Made by a program: the position numbers and the translations under genes. The notes under the pieces were generated by a model. It had not been told where the DNA came from. It saw nothing but the letters and a program-made list of their open reading frames with translations, and did no database searches. From Psilocybe azurescens (lineage: Eukaryota; Basidiomycota; Agaricomycetes; Agaricales; Agrocybaceae): 58,583 bases of DNA. Shown here one piece after another: positions 46,931 to 57,691 of the stretch (the stretch's first letter is position 1; every line of letters starts with the position of its first letter). The stretch spans positions 1 through 58,583 of the forward strand of contig JAJIRX010000269.1 of assembly GCA_023853785.1 (NCBI GenBank), in the 5' to 3' direction.

Positions 46931-47206
46931 CAAAGCTGAAGTTCTAGTCTGCGATCTGCAAACGACACCGCGGGGGCAGTCACAATGCGAATGGATGCGA
47001 AGGAACACCGGCAGACAAGTGAACTTTCTCTGCGCGTCCTCGAATAACGTGGTTTCGTCCAATCAGTGGTATGTTCAGCAGACCACAAATGATTTGTCAA
47101 ATGAGCTTAACATGAGAAACCACGAGTCAACCACGAGAGAAGCGTATAAGATGATCGGACCGGAGCTTATAGATCAATTCTATTTGTTCAGGCCAAACAA
47201 ATCGGG

Positions 47207-47214
47207 TATATAAT
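47207..47214 (+). promoter_or_regulatory. TATA box of IMPDH
   Basis: TATATAAT lies 42-49 bp upstream of ATG 47256. It fits a TATA element with a short 5' leader. Confidence 0.5.
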
Positions 47215-47255
47215 CGTCGAAATTTTATGTGATTCAACTGGCATTCAGCCCAAGC

Positions 47256-49205
47256 ATGCCTGTGAACGGAACTAGCTATCTCGACCCAAAACACGCTCTT
47301 GAACATCTCAAGAAATATCCTCGTTCAGATGGCCTTGCAGTCACAGATCTCATGGACTCCCAGGTCCATGGTGGGCTGACCTACAACGACTTCCTCCTCC
47401 TCCCCGGCAAGATCGACTTCCCTGCCTCAGAGGTCGTTACGGAGAGTCGCATCACTCGAAATGTAGTCCTCAAGACTCCCTTTATCAGTAGTCCTATGGA
47501 CACTGTCACAGAGAGCGAGATGGCCATCTCCATGGCGGTGAGCAACGATTGCTTTTCTATTACCAATCACTTTTTTTTTCCTTGATTTCCCAACTCACTC
47601 TTTATTTTTCAGCTCCTCGGAGGCATCGGTGTCATTCACCATAATCAGTCTCCCGAGTCGCAGGCTGCCATGGTTCGTGCAGTGAAGCGTCACGAGAACG
47701 GCTTCATCTCCGACCCCGTGGTTCTATCTCCCTCTCATCTCGTAGAAGACGTCTTGGATATCAAGGCCAGACTTGGTTTCTGTGGAATTCCCATCACAGG
47801 TTCGTATCCATATCCTTTAGACATCCCACATAAAGGATGAATATTTTTTACAACCTTCGTTCTACCGAGCCAACGCGATAAACTCGTGTGATGTGCGGAT
47901 AACTTTGTTAATACTTTTCTGAACCCTTCAATTTGTTGTCTATTCTTGCCAAACACAAAGCTCATCATGTTCTTTAGATTCTGGCGTCGTTGGTGGAAAA
48001 CTGGTCGGTATTGTTACCGCCAGAGATATCCAATTCCGCGATCCTTCCACACCCTTATCTGACGTCATGACCACGGATCTTGTCACCGCCCAGCAGGGCA
48101 TCACCCTGTCCGAGGCCAACGACATCCTGCGCGACTCTAAGAAGGGCAAACTCCCCATCGTCAACTCAAGCGGGCAGTTCATCTCCCTCCTCGCGCGCTC
48201 CGATCTGCTCAAAAACCAGTCATACCCCCTGGCGTCCAAAGAATCCCAAGAGCAAGCAGCTGTACGCCGCCGCTGCCGTAGGCACGCGCCCCTCGGATCG
48301 CGACCGCCTCTCCCTCCTCGTCGACGCCGGGCTCGACATCGTCGTGCTCGACTCTTCCCAAGGAAACTCCGTCTTCCAGATCGAGATGGTACAGTGGATC
48401 AAGGCCACCTACCCCCGCCTCGAGGTCGTTGCCGGCAACGTCGTCACGCGCGAGCAGGCTGCGTCGCTCATCGCCGCGGGCGCCGACGGGCTGCGCGTCG
48501 GGATGGGCTCGGGCTCCATCTGCATCACGCAGGAGGTCATGGCCGTCGGGCGCCCGCAGGCCACCGCCGTCTACGCCGTCTCCGAGTTCTCCAACAAGTT
48601 CGGCGTGCCCGTCATCGCTGACGGCGGCATCAGCAACATTGGCCACATCGTCAAGGCCCTCGCGCTCGGCGCGGGCGCCGTCATGATGGGCGGGCTCCTC
48701 GCCGGCACCGAGGAGGCGCCCGAGAGTACTTCTACCACGAGGGCAAGCGCGTCAAGGCGTACCGCGGCATGGGCAGCCTCGAGGCCATGGAACAGGGCAG
48801 GCCGCCAAGGCCGCCTCGAAATCCAGCAAATACCCGGCACCGAAGAAGGCGTCGACCGTCGAGAACGCCGCGACGTCGCGCTACTTCTCCGAGAGCAGCG
48901 CGGTGAAGGTCGCGCAGGGCGTGTCGGGCGACGTGCAGGACAAGGGCAGCGTCAAGGCTTTCCTGCCGTATCTGTATGTGGGTGTGCAGCACTCGCTCCA
49001 GGATATCGGCGTGCGCAGCGTGTTCAAGCTGCAGGAGGGTGTCCATGAGGGCAAGGTTCGCTTCGAGCTGAGGACTGCCAGCGCCCAGGTCGAAGGTGGT
49101 GTACATGGCTTGAACTCGTATGTCTTTTTTTCTTTTGTTAAATTATCCTAAATCCGATTCTGATTCGATTCTTTCGTTAGGTACACCAAGAGGCTCTTTG
49201 CCTGA
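47256..49205 (+). CDS. Inosine-5'-monophosphate dehydrogenase
   Basis: IMPDH oxidises IMP to XMP with NAD+, the committed step of GTP synthesis. Exons: 47256-47537, 47613-47799, 47978-49117, 49181-49205. Order seen: [53 protein letters not shown], a CBS pair ([44 protein letters not shown]), [13 protein letters not shown], the catalytic loop [13 protein letters not shown] with its Cys, [20 protein letters not shown] and YTKRLFA at the C-terminus. Exon 3 is broken three times: an extra C at 48245-48247, a missing G at about 48722 and a missing base near 48800-48808. Correcting them gives a 544-residue protein, the normal length. Because IMPDH is usually essential and everything else is intact, sequence error is more likely than a pseudogene. 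Confidence 0.9.
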
Positions 49206-49874
49206 GTGTGATTGTTTCGTGTATTGTTTGTTACGATCTACTTGTGCTCCTTTTCCGCGTCTTTTGATTAAAACTCTGTTGTACAACAATTCCTCTGCAC
49301 AAATCGAAATGATCTCTTGCACGAAGTATTCATGACTGAGCCTGGTGGCATAAGACGTAGCGATTTTTTATTATGTTTTTCTAAGTAGGCGTGTCAACAG
49401 TTAGCCCCCGGATCTGTACTATTCCTTCATGTGTATAATGTATTTTGCTTACAATGCATGGCTAGGTTTGAAGTGGCATCTTGTAGATGCAGGTGTGAAG
49501 TGGACATGCAATGTTGAAGCTATCTCGACTTACATCTACTCTTTAAGTTGTGAATGTACAACCGAATACGCCATCATACAATGTTGAGAGTACGTAGAGG
49601 CCTAAGAGATTAGTCGGTATTTAGGTGCATGATATCGTTCACAATCTTATGGCCTTGAGAGATCCATGTATACATATCTCAGGCCATGACAGAAAAAGGT
49701 TCAACAAAAGCAGAGAGATAAAGGAGAGATGATGACGATAATATAGATATAGACAAAAGAAAACGAGAGCATATCCGGACAGTGAATTCGACTGCTGACG
49801 CATGCGCAGAGTGTCATATAGTACGCTATACATTGATGATTGAGTTGAAATTTTAATTAGCAATTACATGTACT
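49206..49874. other. Intergenic region between convergent IMPDH and BTB-like genes
   Basis: AT-rich, with no coding frame I trust. It should contain both 3' ends. No repeat recognised. Confidence 0.5.
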
Positions 49875-51120
49875 TCACTGAAGAACAACGTTTACCTTGA
49901 CAGCAATCCACCGAACCATGACGTCCCTTATTTTATCCTCCAAAGCTTTCTCACATGATTTGCAAGTGAGATGCTCCAGCAGCGGGTTCAAAGCATTTCC
50001 CAAAGTAATCGTGGACATATCTAAAGCCAACAGAAAATAAGGGAAATCCCACACAGAAAAAATCAGGCTTCAGCGCAACAAAATCCTACAACATTTCAAG
50101 AAGAAAAAAGAAAATCCTACCAGGCCTGGCATCCCACACCAAATACGCAGAGACGAGCGCCCACGCGCGGGCCACTTTCTTCTGGTCCTCAAAACCGCAT
50201 GACCTCGTCGCCGAATGGGGCACAGGTGTGCGCAGCAATATATCCTTCAACGCTGCGAACCTATCAGAATGCAACAACAGCAGCCTCTTCAAATACACCG
50301 GCCCGATGCGCTCCGCCATCGTATCCGACACCGTCGACAGGTCGTGCGAGAGGAGGTGTGCGGAGACGGTCGCAGCCAGCGCAGGATGCGGTGGTGCGCG
50401 GCGAGCGCATACGAGTCGAGCGGATACAGAGGCGCGTGGGCGAGGAGCAGCTCGTACAGCGGTGTGCTGGGCGTGATGGTGTGCTCAGCGGACAGACCAT
50501 ACCTCGGCATCCTGTCGATCGCGCGCACGAGGATCTCAAACTGCGGCGAATTCCTCGCAGGCGATGTTTTGTACAGCGCATGCAGAATAATATTGAGCTC
50601 GGAGCTCGGGGCGTCGAGGACAATTACCGTAGTTCTGTACTGTGGGTGGGAGAGGGGTGCGTCGAGGCATGGTCGGAACGCGTCCGGGGCAGCATCGAGA
50701 ATGGTCTGATAGATAGTATAGAAGAACACGTTGTCGGACGAAGCGAAGATGGTGTCCGGCGCTGGGTCAGTGCTCGGATGGAAGGAGGTCGATATCGATA
50801 TGACGTCACTGTTATAATTAGCTTGCTGAAATTGGTCGTACGTCGATCCACTGGGCGGCGAGGGGGTCGTCGTTTCTGAGCCCCAGGTGAAGTAGTTCTG
50901 TTGTTGCTGCCCCATGTCCATGTCTTCCCCAGGCTCGACTGGTGTGGGAAGTGGTTTCTGAGTTATATCAGCCAGGGTCTTTGGCATCTCCATGTTCAGG
51001 CTCACTCACCAGAATCACAGGCGTCCCATGACGATACGTGTCACTTCCATCGGACGACATCGAGCTCGGGGTATACAAGTAGGATTGGTGGTTATTGTCG
51101 TAGTCGTAGTTGTTGTACAT
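49875..51120 (-). CDS. BTB/POZ-like domain protein of basidiomycete type
   Basis: ATG 51120 opens MYNNYDYDNNHQSYLYTPSS. An intron after TPVIL leads to KPLPTPVEPG. The BTB-like core includes NVFFYTIYQTILDAAPDAF, SSELNIILHALYKTSP, MPRYGL, ITPSTPLYELLLAHAPLYP, then DTMAERIGPVYLKRLLLLHS, RAWALVSAYLVWDARP and a tail HLTCKSCEKALEDK. Many Agaricomycete genomes carry large families with this layout (YALAA, RAWAL, WDARP); their role is unclear, perhaps transcriptional or adaptor. One base is missing near 50350 between PHTSS and HDLSTVSDTM. The last intron lies about 50129-50022, and the stop is TGA 49877-49875. It has no annotated partner nearby. Confidence 0.7.
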
Positions 51121-53106
51121 CCTCGCTGAAGATCATATATGTGGAGTTTGTGATTCGCGAGTTCCAAATACCAATGCTACGATGAAGAGAAGGTCGATTG
51201 CGGTAAGAGGACGATGAGGCACATGCATGGCTTATAACGAAGGGGATTAGAGCAAAGATCGGAAAGACCCTCCAAAGTTGGAAGGAGTGGAGCGAGAAAA
51301 TATTGTAAGCAAAAGCTGGGGACGATGGGAACTTTGAAGAAGTTCCTTCAATACATACCAATCCCCATGTTTATTGATCCGCGTAGCTTTCTGGCAGTGT
51401 AGAAGCCACCAACGTCACCAACAGGGTCCAAGCAAAGCATTGAAACATGAAGGATTGACTCGAATGATTAGGGAATTGTTCAAGTTCGGCTGGAAACTCA
51501 ATTATCTCATGTGACATCTACGTCATACAACGTGATTTTGCCCAATGGCTGTTTGTCGATGAGCCGCGGCGATCTGACTCCTAACATGCCTCGTGTATTT
51601 CTCGTGTAACTTCCACTGGTCGTCGATCCATCAGGGAACATATGTAGCAAGTAAAATTGTACACCACAGCCTTTTATTAATGATATGCGATGTTCAAAAC
51701 ACAGCCGCGTTTCTGTCCTCCAACAGCGCCATCTTTCATCTAATAATAAAGATTATTTATGTCCCCGCTCAACCCCGCCGTGTGCAGCCACATGATGTGC
51801 TCGATCTCATCCTGTGCAGGTAGTCCGATCAGAACACTCTGGAGCACATATCTGTCAGTATTCTGGTTAAACATTATTTGCGAAGATCTTCGAGCTCCTC
51901 TCCCTGACGCTAGTGTTTCCAAAGAGTTTCCGTGAACGGTTATATTGCCGTAACACGCAAAAAGGATTTACTACCTTTAAGAGAAATCGGGACGAGAATG
52001 GTATTCAAACACCCTGACGGAAACTATTTAATGTAATAATATTCACACATGTGCTATTGGAGTCAAACTGAATGGTTCGATGTACTCCATCGATTACCCT
52101 TAAATTTCTTTCAATACCTGTCAGGCTCTACATGCTCTACAGAGGAATAAATAAATACTCAACTGGGACGGCTTTCAGAATTAGAGCAGGCTGGGGATAA
52201 AATAATTGCCCAAACTGATAACCAGAATGAAAAATATATTACCCACAGGTCTCACTCCACGTCAGTACTTGTCATTACCAGATTCCATTCCTACGAATTA
52301 TCCCAGTTCGCTCCGAAGTTTATTTTCTTCCGTAAGCAGTAGCTGCACTCTATACGTAGCACTTGTGTGTGCTCAGTCAAGAGTGACGAGCACGATCGTC
52401 GTTCGCTGATAATCGGCACACACACAGAGTATACTTATTTGAGCAGTGAGCGGCAATTCCGACAGCGTCTCTAGCGCCGAACAGCGCTTAAACTACTAGT
52501 AGTGGTTCAACCATCAACTTTATACCCAATCTATAAATAATACTATAGCCTATTTCTCAAAGCTTCAAGTTATGGCGTGGAAGTTCGTCTTTGTAAGTAT
52601 TTCTATGTTATTCTAGATTATTGGTTAGGTTGATATAACGCCCAAGGCCCACCTCAGATCCACCCCTACCCGACTCCATGCCGTTGGAAGTTTTTTTTTT
52701 TGGCGGTGTCATCGAAGTCGAAGTGTTTTTGGATCATCTCCGAGTCACCCGGAGGAAATTCAAGTTATCATTGATTTTATACTCCTTGTCAGATTTCCCG
52801 GTGCACCTGTAGGGTCACGATCTTCAATGTCTCTTTTGACGCCCTTGCATGACCAGCAATATAGTAAGACGTAGCCCGTTTTTTGTTGTTGATGTCCAAG
52901 TCGAGGGGTCGGACGAGTGGCTCAAGTTTAGTTATGCAAAGGTCTTTGTGGGTTGAACTTCTTTGTCCCGTCTTGCCTTCAAGTTCAACACCAACCTCAC
53001 TTGTCCCTGGCACCCTTCGCTATCTCTTTCAACCAACTCCCACCATCATTTCTTTTAATCCACCTTGAAGTACTCCCAGCAAACTATACAGTAATACCGG
53101 CCAGAC
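51121..53106. other. Gene-free region of about 2 kb
   Basis: No coding frame with domain or splice support on either strand. A short frame at 52572 (ATG GCG TGG AAG TTC GTC TTT then GTAAGT) resembles a tiny first exon, but I cannot find a continuation. A T10 run lies near 52692. Confidence 0.4.
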
Positions 53107-53637
53107 ATGGAGCCAGTGAGCACGTCTGACATGGGGCCCGAGAGAACGCCTAAGAAACCGCGCAAGATACACCCCGGAGAAGCTCTAGGAATCGTCCCAA
53201 AACGCGAGTTCATTTAATTCGAAGTATGAAACCATGCCACGTCGCTAATTTACCAGCATATGTCCACTTCCATCCACGCCCACGTCCATGTCCAACTCAA
53301 CCAACCAACCAACCACCTTTTTACCCCCACACAACCACACAGTGCGACCGCACCCCAAAGAAGAGGACACCATCCGCTACCAAAAAGGCGACCTTGACAC
53401 CGCCTCCATCATCGCCTACATCTCCCACATGCGCGAGACCGGCGACATGCCGAAAGACATCCTCCGCGTGCGCGGACGCCTGCGCAACGCCTTCCCCGGC
53501 TGTGGCGTCAACAAGCTCCAGATCCAAAACGCGTACGCGAGGGCGGGGTGGGATGTGAACGAGATCTGCTGGCTTACGAAGAAACAGGTGCGCGTTGTAT
53601 TTTGTGTGCGCGATTTCGTCAAAGGGATGTACTGATG
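53107..53637 (+). CDS. Small conserved-looking protein of unknown function
   Basis: ATG 53107 opens MEPVSTSDMGPERTPKKP with a basic patch and IHPGEALGIVPKRE. After a likely intron (donor near 53210, acceptor CACACAG near 53342) the frame reads EEDTIRYQKGDLDTASIIAY, ISHMRETGDMPKDIL, RVRGRLRNAFPGCGVNKLQI and WDVNEICWLTKKQ. The frame across the intron is one base off, so the exact splice is unsure. It then runs to TGA about 53635-53637; an additional intron after TKKQ (GTGCGCGTTG) is possible. I do not recognise the family. The helical, charged second exon may be a small nucleic-acid- or protein-binding fold, but this is a guess. Confidence 0.5.
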
Positions 53638-53889
53638 ATGGATTTATGGGTACGTAAAACAAAGAAAAAGGAACAGAGGGAAGATGATGAAGCAACGAGG
53701 AAGCACAAGAAGCCGAAACTAGGTTGGGTATCGATGGGGGCATAAATAAGAAATTTACAACAGTCCTTGTTTTATGAGAAAAGATGGCCAAGAAAGATTG
53801 TTCGCTCCTCCATTTATATGCCATATCCCGACGGTATTTCATCCTCGATAGATCCTTCCGCGGTCATATATCGCGGTTTACGATTCACG

Positions 53890-55316
53890 TCAGCCTTTGG
53901 CGAAAAAGGAGCTGATCTTGCTATTCCCTGGAGGAGCTTCCTTCTGCACAACGATTAACAGATGTATCAATGTTAAAATAATGTCAATACATACTTTGGT
54001 AACTTTCTTCTTCCCCGGTGAGGATTTAGCTGGGGATTTCTTATCCAAAGAAATGGGTTGTCGAGATGTATATTGCATCTTTTCCTGAACGCGTTCGACT
54101 AGTCAACAAACGAGGTTTGTTCTAGCCCATTTACGCTTACAGCGTCTGGTTGGTTGGAATCATCTCCATGATCCAACTTGACCTTCTTGTTTTCTGGAGG
54201 ATTTCCTTCCTGCGAAGTGTTCGTTCTGTGATGACTGAGAGCTTTGTTGCTTCCCGGGAGACGGACTGATAGATCCAGCTTTTCTTTTAGCTGCAGCACT
54301 GGGTTTCGTAGGTGAAGCTTTGTGTATTTGTTTTGAGAACATGGCTTCGATACCGTCTTTGCGGTTCGTAACGGGTTCGATAAAGGTCGACGATTCGGTC
54401 CCTACTTTGCCCACTTCCTTTGGGACAGCGTAGCTAGGATGTCGTAAGCATCGCGAAGATTTCACGTAGAGCAAGTTGCTGGTTTGGAGGACACACCATT
54501 CGAGAGGAACAGGTCCCGAGTAAGGCTGAACCATCTCGGTTAGCTTTGGAGTCCAGGTTTGCGTAGAGGTATCAAGCCACTGATACAACGCGTCGCGAGT
54601 AGTAAGAAAGACCGGTTGACGATCATGCAGCCACGAGAACTCCTTGTTCGCCTCCGTGGTAACAATAGCGAACGTCCAAAGAGTTTTGCCTAACAGGATT
54701 GAATCTAAGAGGTCCAGGAGATGCATTATATTCACCTTCTAGGACAACCGAGTCGTAGAGACCAGCCATAAGCAGTAGTCGCCCATCCCTGCGTTTCGTG
54801 AAATGTGGGAGCTTGTCTTTCCCTTTCGTCAGCCATTCGTAGTAGCTAGGGAGAGTCAACGGACACAATAGTCTCAATAAAATGTCCATACCCTTGACAA
54901 GGAATAGCACATCGTTGCTTCCCTTGATGCTTGCCCACATGCCACCGCCTGCGATAAGATTCTCAGAGCGCGCGTTTGTGGTGTTCAGAGATTTGTCTTC
55001 GACTTTGCTCCAATGAGGGACGAGGCCCCATTTCATAGTTTGCATAATCAAAGTATCATTATTCTGTGAAGACGACGAGGAAGAGGAAGAAAGACTTGTG
55101 TCTCTGCGACGGATGACAGGAACTTGTGTACGTGGAGCGATATTGTATCTGGGAATGAACTCTGCCTCATCCACCCATTCGTCGATGTCGATATCCAGAC
55201 CAGGCAAATGCAGAATGTCATCGCGCTAAAGAGAAAGAGAGGATGGATTAGCGGACTATTAGACAGGAGAAATGTGTTGTTGTCACATCTAGCCGGAGAG
55301 CGAATCTGCCGCACAT
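53890..55316 (-). CDS. HMCES: HMCES / SRAP abasic-site shielding protein
   Basis: SRAP proteins form a covalent bond through Cys2 with abasic sites in single-stranded DNA. ATG 55316 gives MCGRFALRLD, so Cys2 is in place. After the first intron come RDDILHLPGL, FIPRYNIAPRTQVPVI, MKWGLVPHWSK, NTTNARSENL, YYEWLTKGKDKLPHFTK, RLLLMAGLYDSVVLEG, TFAIVTTEANKEFSWLHDRQ and VPKEVGKVGTESSTFIEPV. The active-site Asn (NARSE), Glu (YYEW) and His (LHDRQ) are present. The C-terminal tail is Lys/Ser-rich and ends SKISSFFAKG, close to a PCNA-binding PIP box. Frame problems: one G short at the intron donor near 54893 (AAGG|GTATGG) and a shift near 54240 in the tail. The gene is divergent from the TFIID subunit gene. 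The stop is TGA 53892-53890. Confidence 0.85.
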
Positions 55317-55456
55317 GGTGGTGGTTATGAATAGAAATGGACTATACGCGATTGAAGCATCATAGGCGGGAGGACCGTGGGAAGGTTCCAATAGAGGCCT
55401 TGACGGTCAGCTAGCGCTTGCTCTCAGCCATCGCCCTCGTTGGAACGCCCTATCCC
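55317..55456. promoter_or_regulatory. Short shared promoter between HMCES and the TFIID subunit gene
   Basis: Only 140 bp separate the two divergent start codons (55316 and 55457). No TATA box is visible. The arrangement suggests a compact bidirectional promoter. Confidence 0.45.
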
Positions 55457-57322
55457 ATGGACAGCGGCGCCCACAAACTCCTCGAATCTGCCGTTCAGCG
55501 GACACTCCACGCCCATGCATTCTCTCGTTCCTCCAGCCAGGCGTCGTCCGTCCTCACCGATCTTCTGTCTCGCTACATGACTCTTCTAACCTCGACATGC
55601 GCAAAATATGCCCAGCATGCAGGGAGGACAGGCCTGTCAGTCAGTGATGCTATGGGTGCTCTGAATGAGCTTGGAGTTAGCATTGAAGAGCTGAGCGACT
55701 ACTGCGCGACAGAGGGCAGGGAGCTCAGTCGTTATGCTCTCTACACCGCGAGACGAGTCGAGGATCTCCATGAATTCAGATGTATGTCTTCATTGATTGT
55801 TTAGACACCCTGCTCTTATGTCTCATCTGCCCCAGCTCAACTCGCCGATGGACTGCGTCAGGATCACGACGACGCCATTCCATTGGAATACGCACGATGT
55901 CCAACACCTCTCCTTGAAGAACTCGAGGATGACGACGACGAAGACGCTTCAGGTGAAGAGGACGAGAGCGAAACAGAAATTCAGTCACGGCTCGATATGC
56001 CACATGCGACCAGCGATATGGATGTCGATTCGTCGCCTGTTCTAACGGGCATCATATCGCGAAAACGGCCACCGTTACGACAAAACACACCGCCGTTGCC
56101 TCTATCACCCATTTCTAATCCTTCTTCACCACAAAGAAAGCGTGCCCGTGCATCTCACTGGGAACCTCCAGAATATATACCGGATTTCTTGCCTCCCTTT
56201 CCAAACCTTTCAGACGATCGCCCATCTTCTCCCGCATTCGAACACGCCCCAGCACCTCATATACTGCCTGTGATGCCCCCTCCCACCCAAATACCCGGAA
56301 ACCGCTGTCCCCGAAAAACCGTCTCTAACCCTTTCCCAGTCGTTGACGACCGCGGCTGCTTCAGACATCCTTGTCCAAGTTCCTTACTCCCAATCATCAC
56401 TTTCCTCTGTTCCTGAGTGGCATTTACCTTCAGGACCTCCCCTCCACCACCTGCGCGGCAAAATCGTTTGCCGACACCACAGATCGAGCCCACTCTCATC
56501 TCGGCGTATCATCACATTCTTACCCATCCTCCACCTCCCGAGCTTCCACCTTTAAATCCATCGCGTCATAAAGTTGCCATGGCTCTTATTCAACTGGCAC
56601 AGTCAAATCCTCGCTGGAATCCAGCAGACTCGCTTTTTGGCAGTGTGGGACCATGTGCGCCTAGAGTGGCTACCATTGGCCCTTCGTATCCCATTGCAAT
56701 TGGAGATACACCGGGGTTGGTGATCAGAAGGGAAAGGGTGAAGGACAAGACAAGGATCTGAAGCTTCCTACGACAATATCCCGACCGGTCTCGGGGACTG
56801 AGCGGATAGCGCCCTTCATTAGCCAGCAGACATCTCGCATTCCAGATCTCGCTCGCCATATTCTCCCGGTGCGTATATTTAGTCACTTTTTCTCTTTGAT
56901 AAACCATCTAAACAGCCTTTACTTGCACCTTATTTTAGTCTTCGATTCTGGCGCGTACGAGCCGTCTAGCTCATCCGCCAGTGCTTCATCGAGGCAGTAG
57001 GCCTCTCATATACGGTCCAGGCATCCCTGCACCGTGGAACGCAAACGCCGTATCGTCGGGCACCGACCCCGTCCCACCCACACCCATGGCATCCAAGCCC
57101 AAAGATGCACCCCCGCCAAATGGGAGCAGCTCGAAAGATTCTCCTGTCAAGCCTGTGCTTCCAGACGCGCGGCTGTTTGCTACATGGGATTATGAGCCAA
57201 AAGACTTCAAAGTCCCTCTTGCGCCCGTTGTGCGGAGTAGGAATCGGATGGGCAGCATGCAGGCAAGCGGGAGCGGATTGATATCGCTGCCTGTCAGTTC
57301 CCGGACGAAGGGCGTCAAGTGA
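55457..57322 (+). CDS. TFIID subunit with Bromo_TP histone fold (TAF3/TAF8-like)
   Basis: ATG 55457 (MDSGAHKLLESAVQRTLHAH) opens a histone-fold region of the bromodomain-associated type: SSVLTDLLSRYMTLLTSTCA, YAQHAGRTGLSVSDAMGALN and ELGVSIEELSDY. An intron (about 55783-55836) leads to an acidic patch (LEDDDDEDASGEEDESE), a Pro-rich region with WEPPEYIPDFLPPFP, a motif seen in TAF3 and TAF8, and a C-terminal part with HKVAMALIQLAQSNPRWNP and DSLFGSVGPCAPRVATIGP, then ARLFATWDYEPKDFKVPLAP. The frame is interrupted in the Pro-rich half near 56350, near 56455 and at TGA 56759-56761 before KLPTTISRPVSG; an intron lies near 56880-56940. TAF3 versus TAF8 cannot be settled by eye. An in-frame ATG at 55418 is less likely. 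Confidence 0.65.
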
Positions 57323-57691
57323 AACCCCATCCGAAGGAACACATACGGCCATGGCCATCTTTTTTTTTTCTTCCTCTTCCAGCGATATCAATCATTCCTT
57401 TATTTTTGCATACCTGCCCTCTTTTTTATGTAACGATTCCTTGCTGTCGCCATGCTTTGCCTGCCATTGAATTAAATTCATGATATCTTGTTTTAACTCG
57501 TATCCACAAAAGGACTGGGTGACGTTGCTACTTAGAGACAAACGATTGTATCTACGTAGAGGGCAAGTAGAGGGTTTGAGGTTACTTATTTGAATTCTAA
57601 ACGGGACATTGTATGTAATTGGGCGTTAATGTAAGTAACAAATTGATTAGATTTATTTGGCGCGTGGGCCATCTTTCACTTTTCTTGAACC
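57323..57691. other. Intergenic region before RRP42
   Basis: No coding frame. It holds the 3' flank of the TFIID gene (a T10 run near 57360) and the upstream region of RRP42, without a visible TATA box. Confidence 0.5.

Noticed and set aside
46896..47213. Open frame of 105 codons directly upstream of IMPDH
   Set aside because: It overlaps the repeat tract and the TATA region of IMPDH and looks like random sequence.
51740..51922. Minus-strand 60-codon frame in the 51-53 kb gap
   Set aside because: It reads somewhat protein-like at its end but has no start context or continuation.
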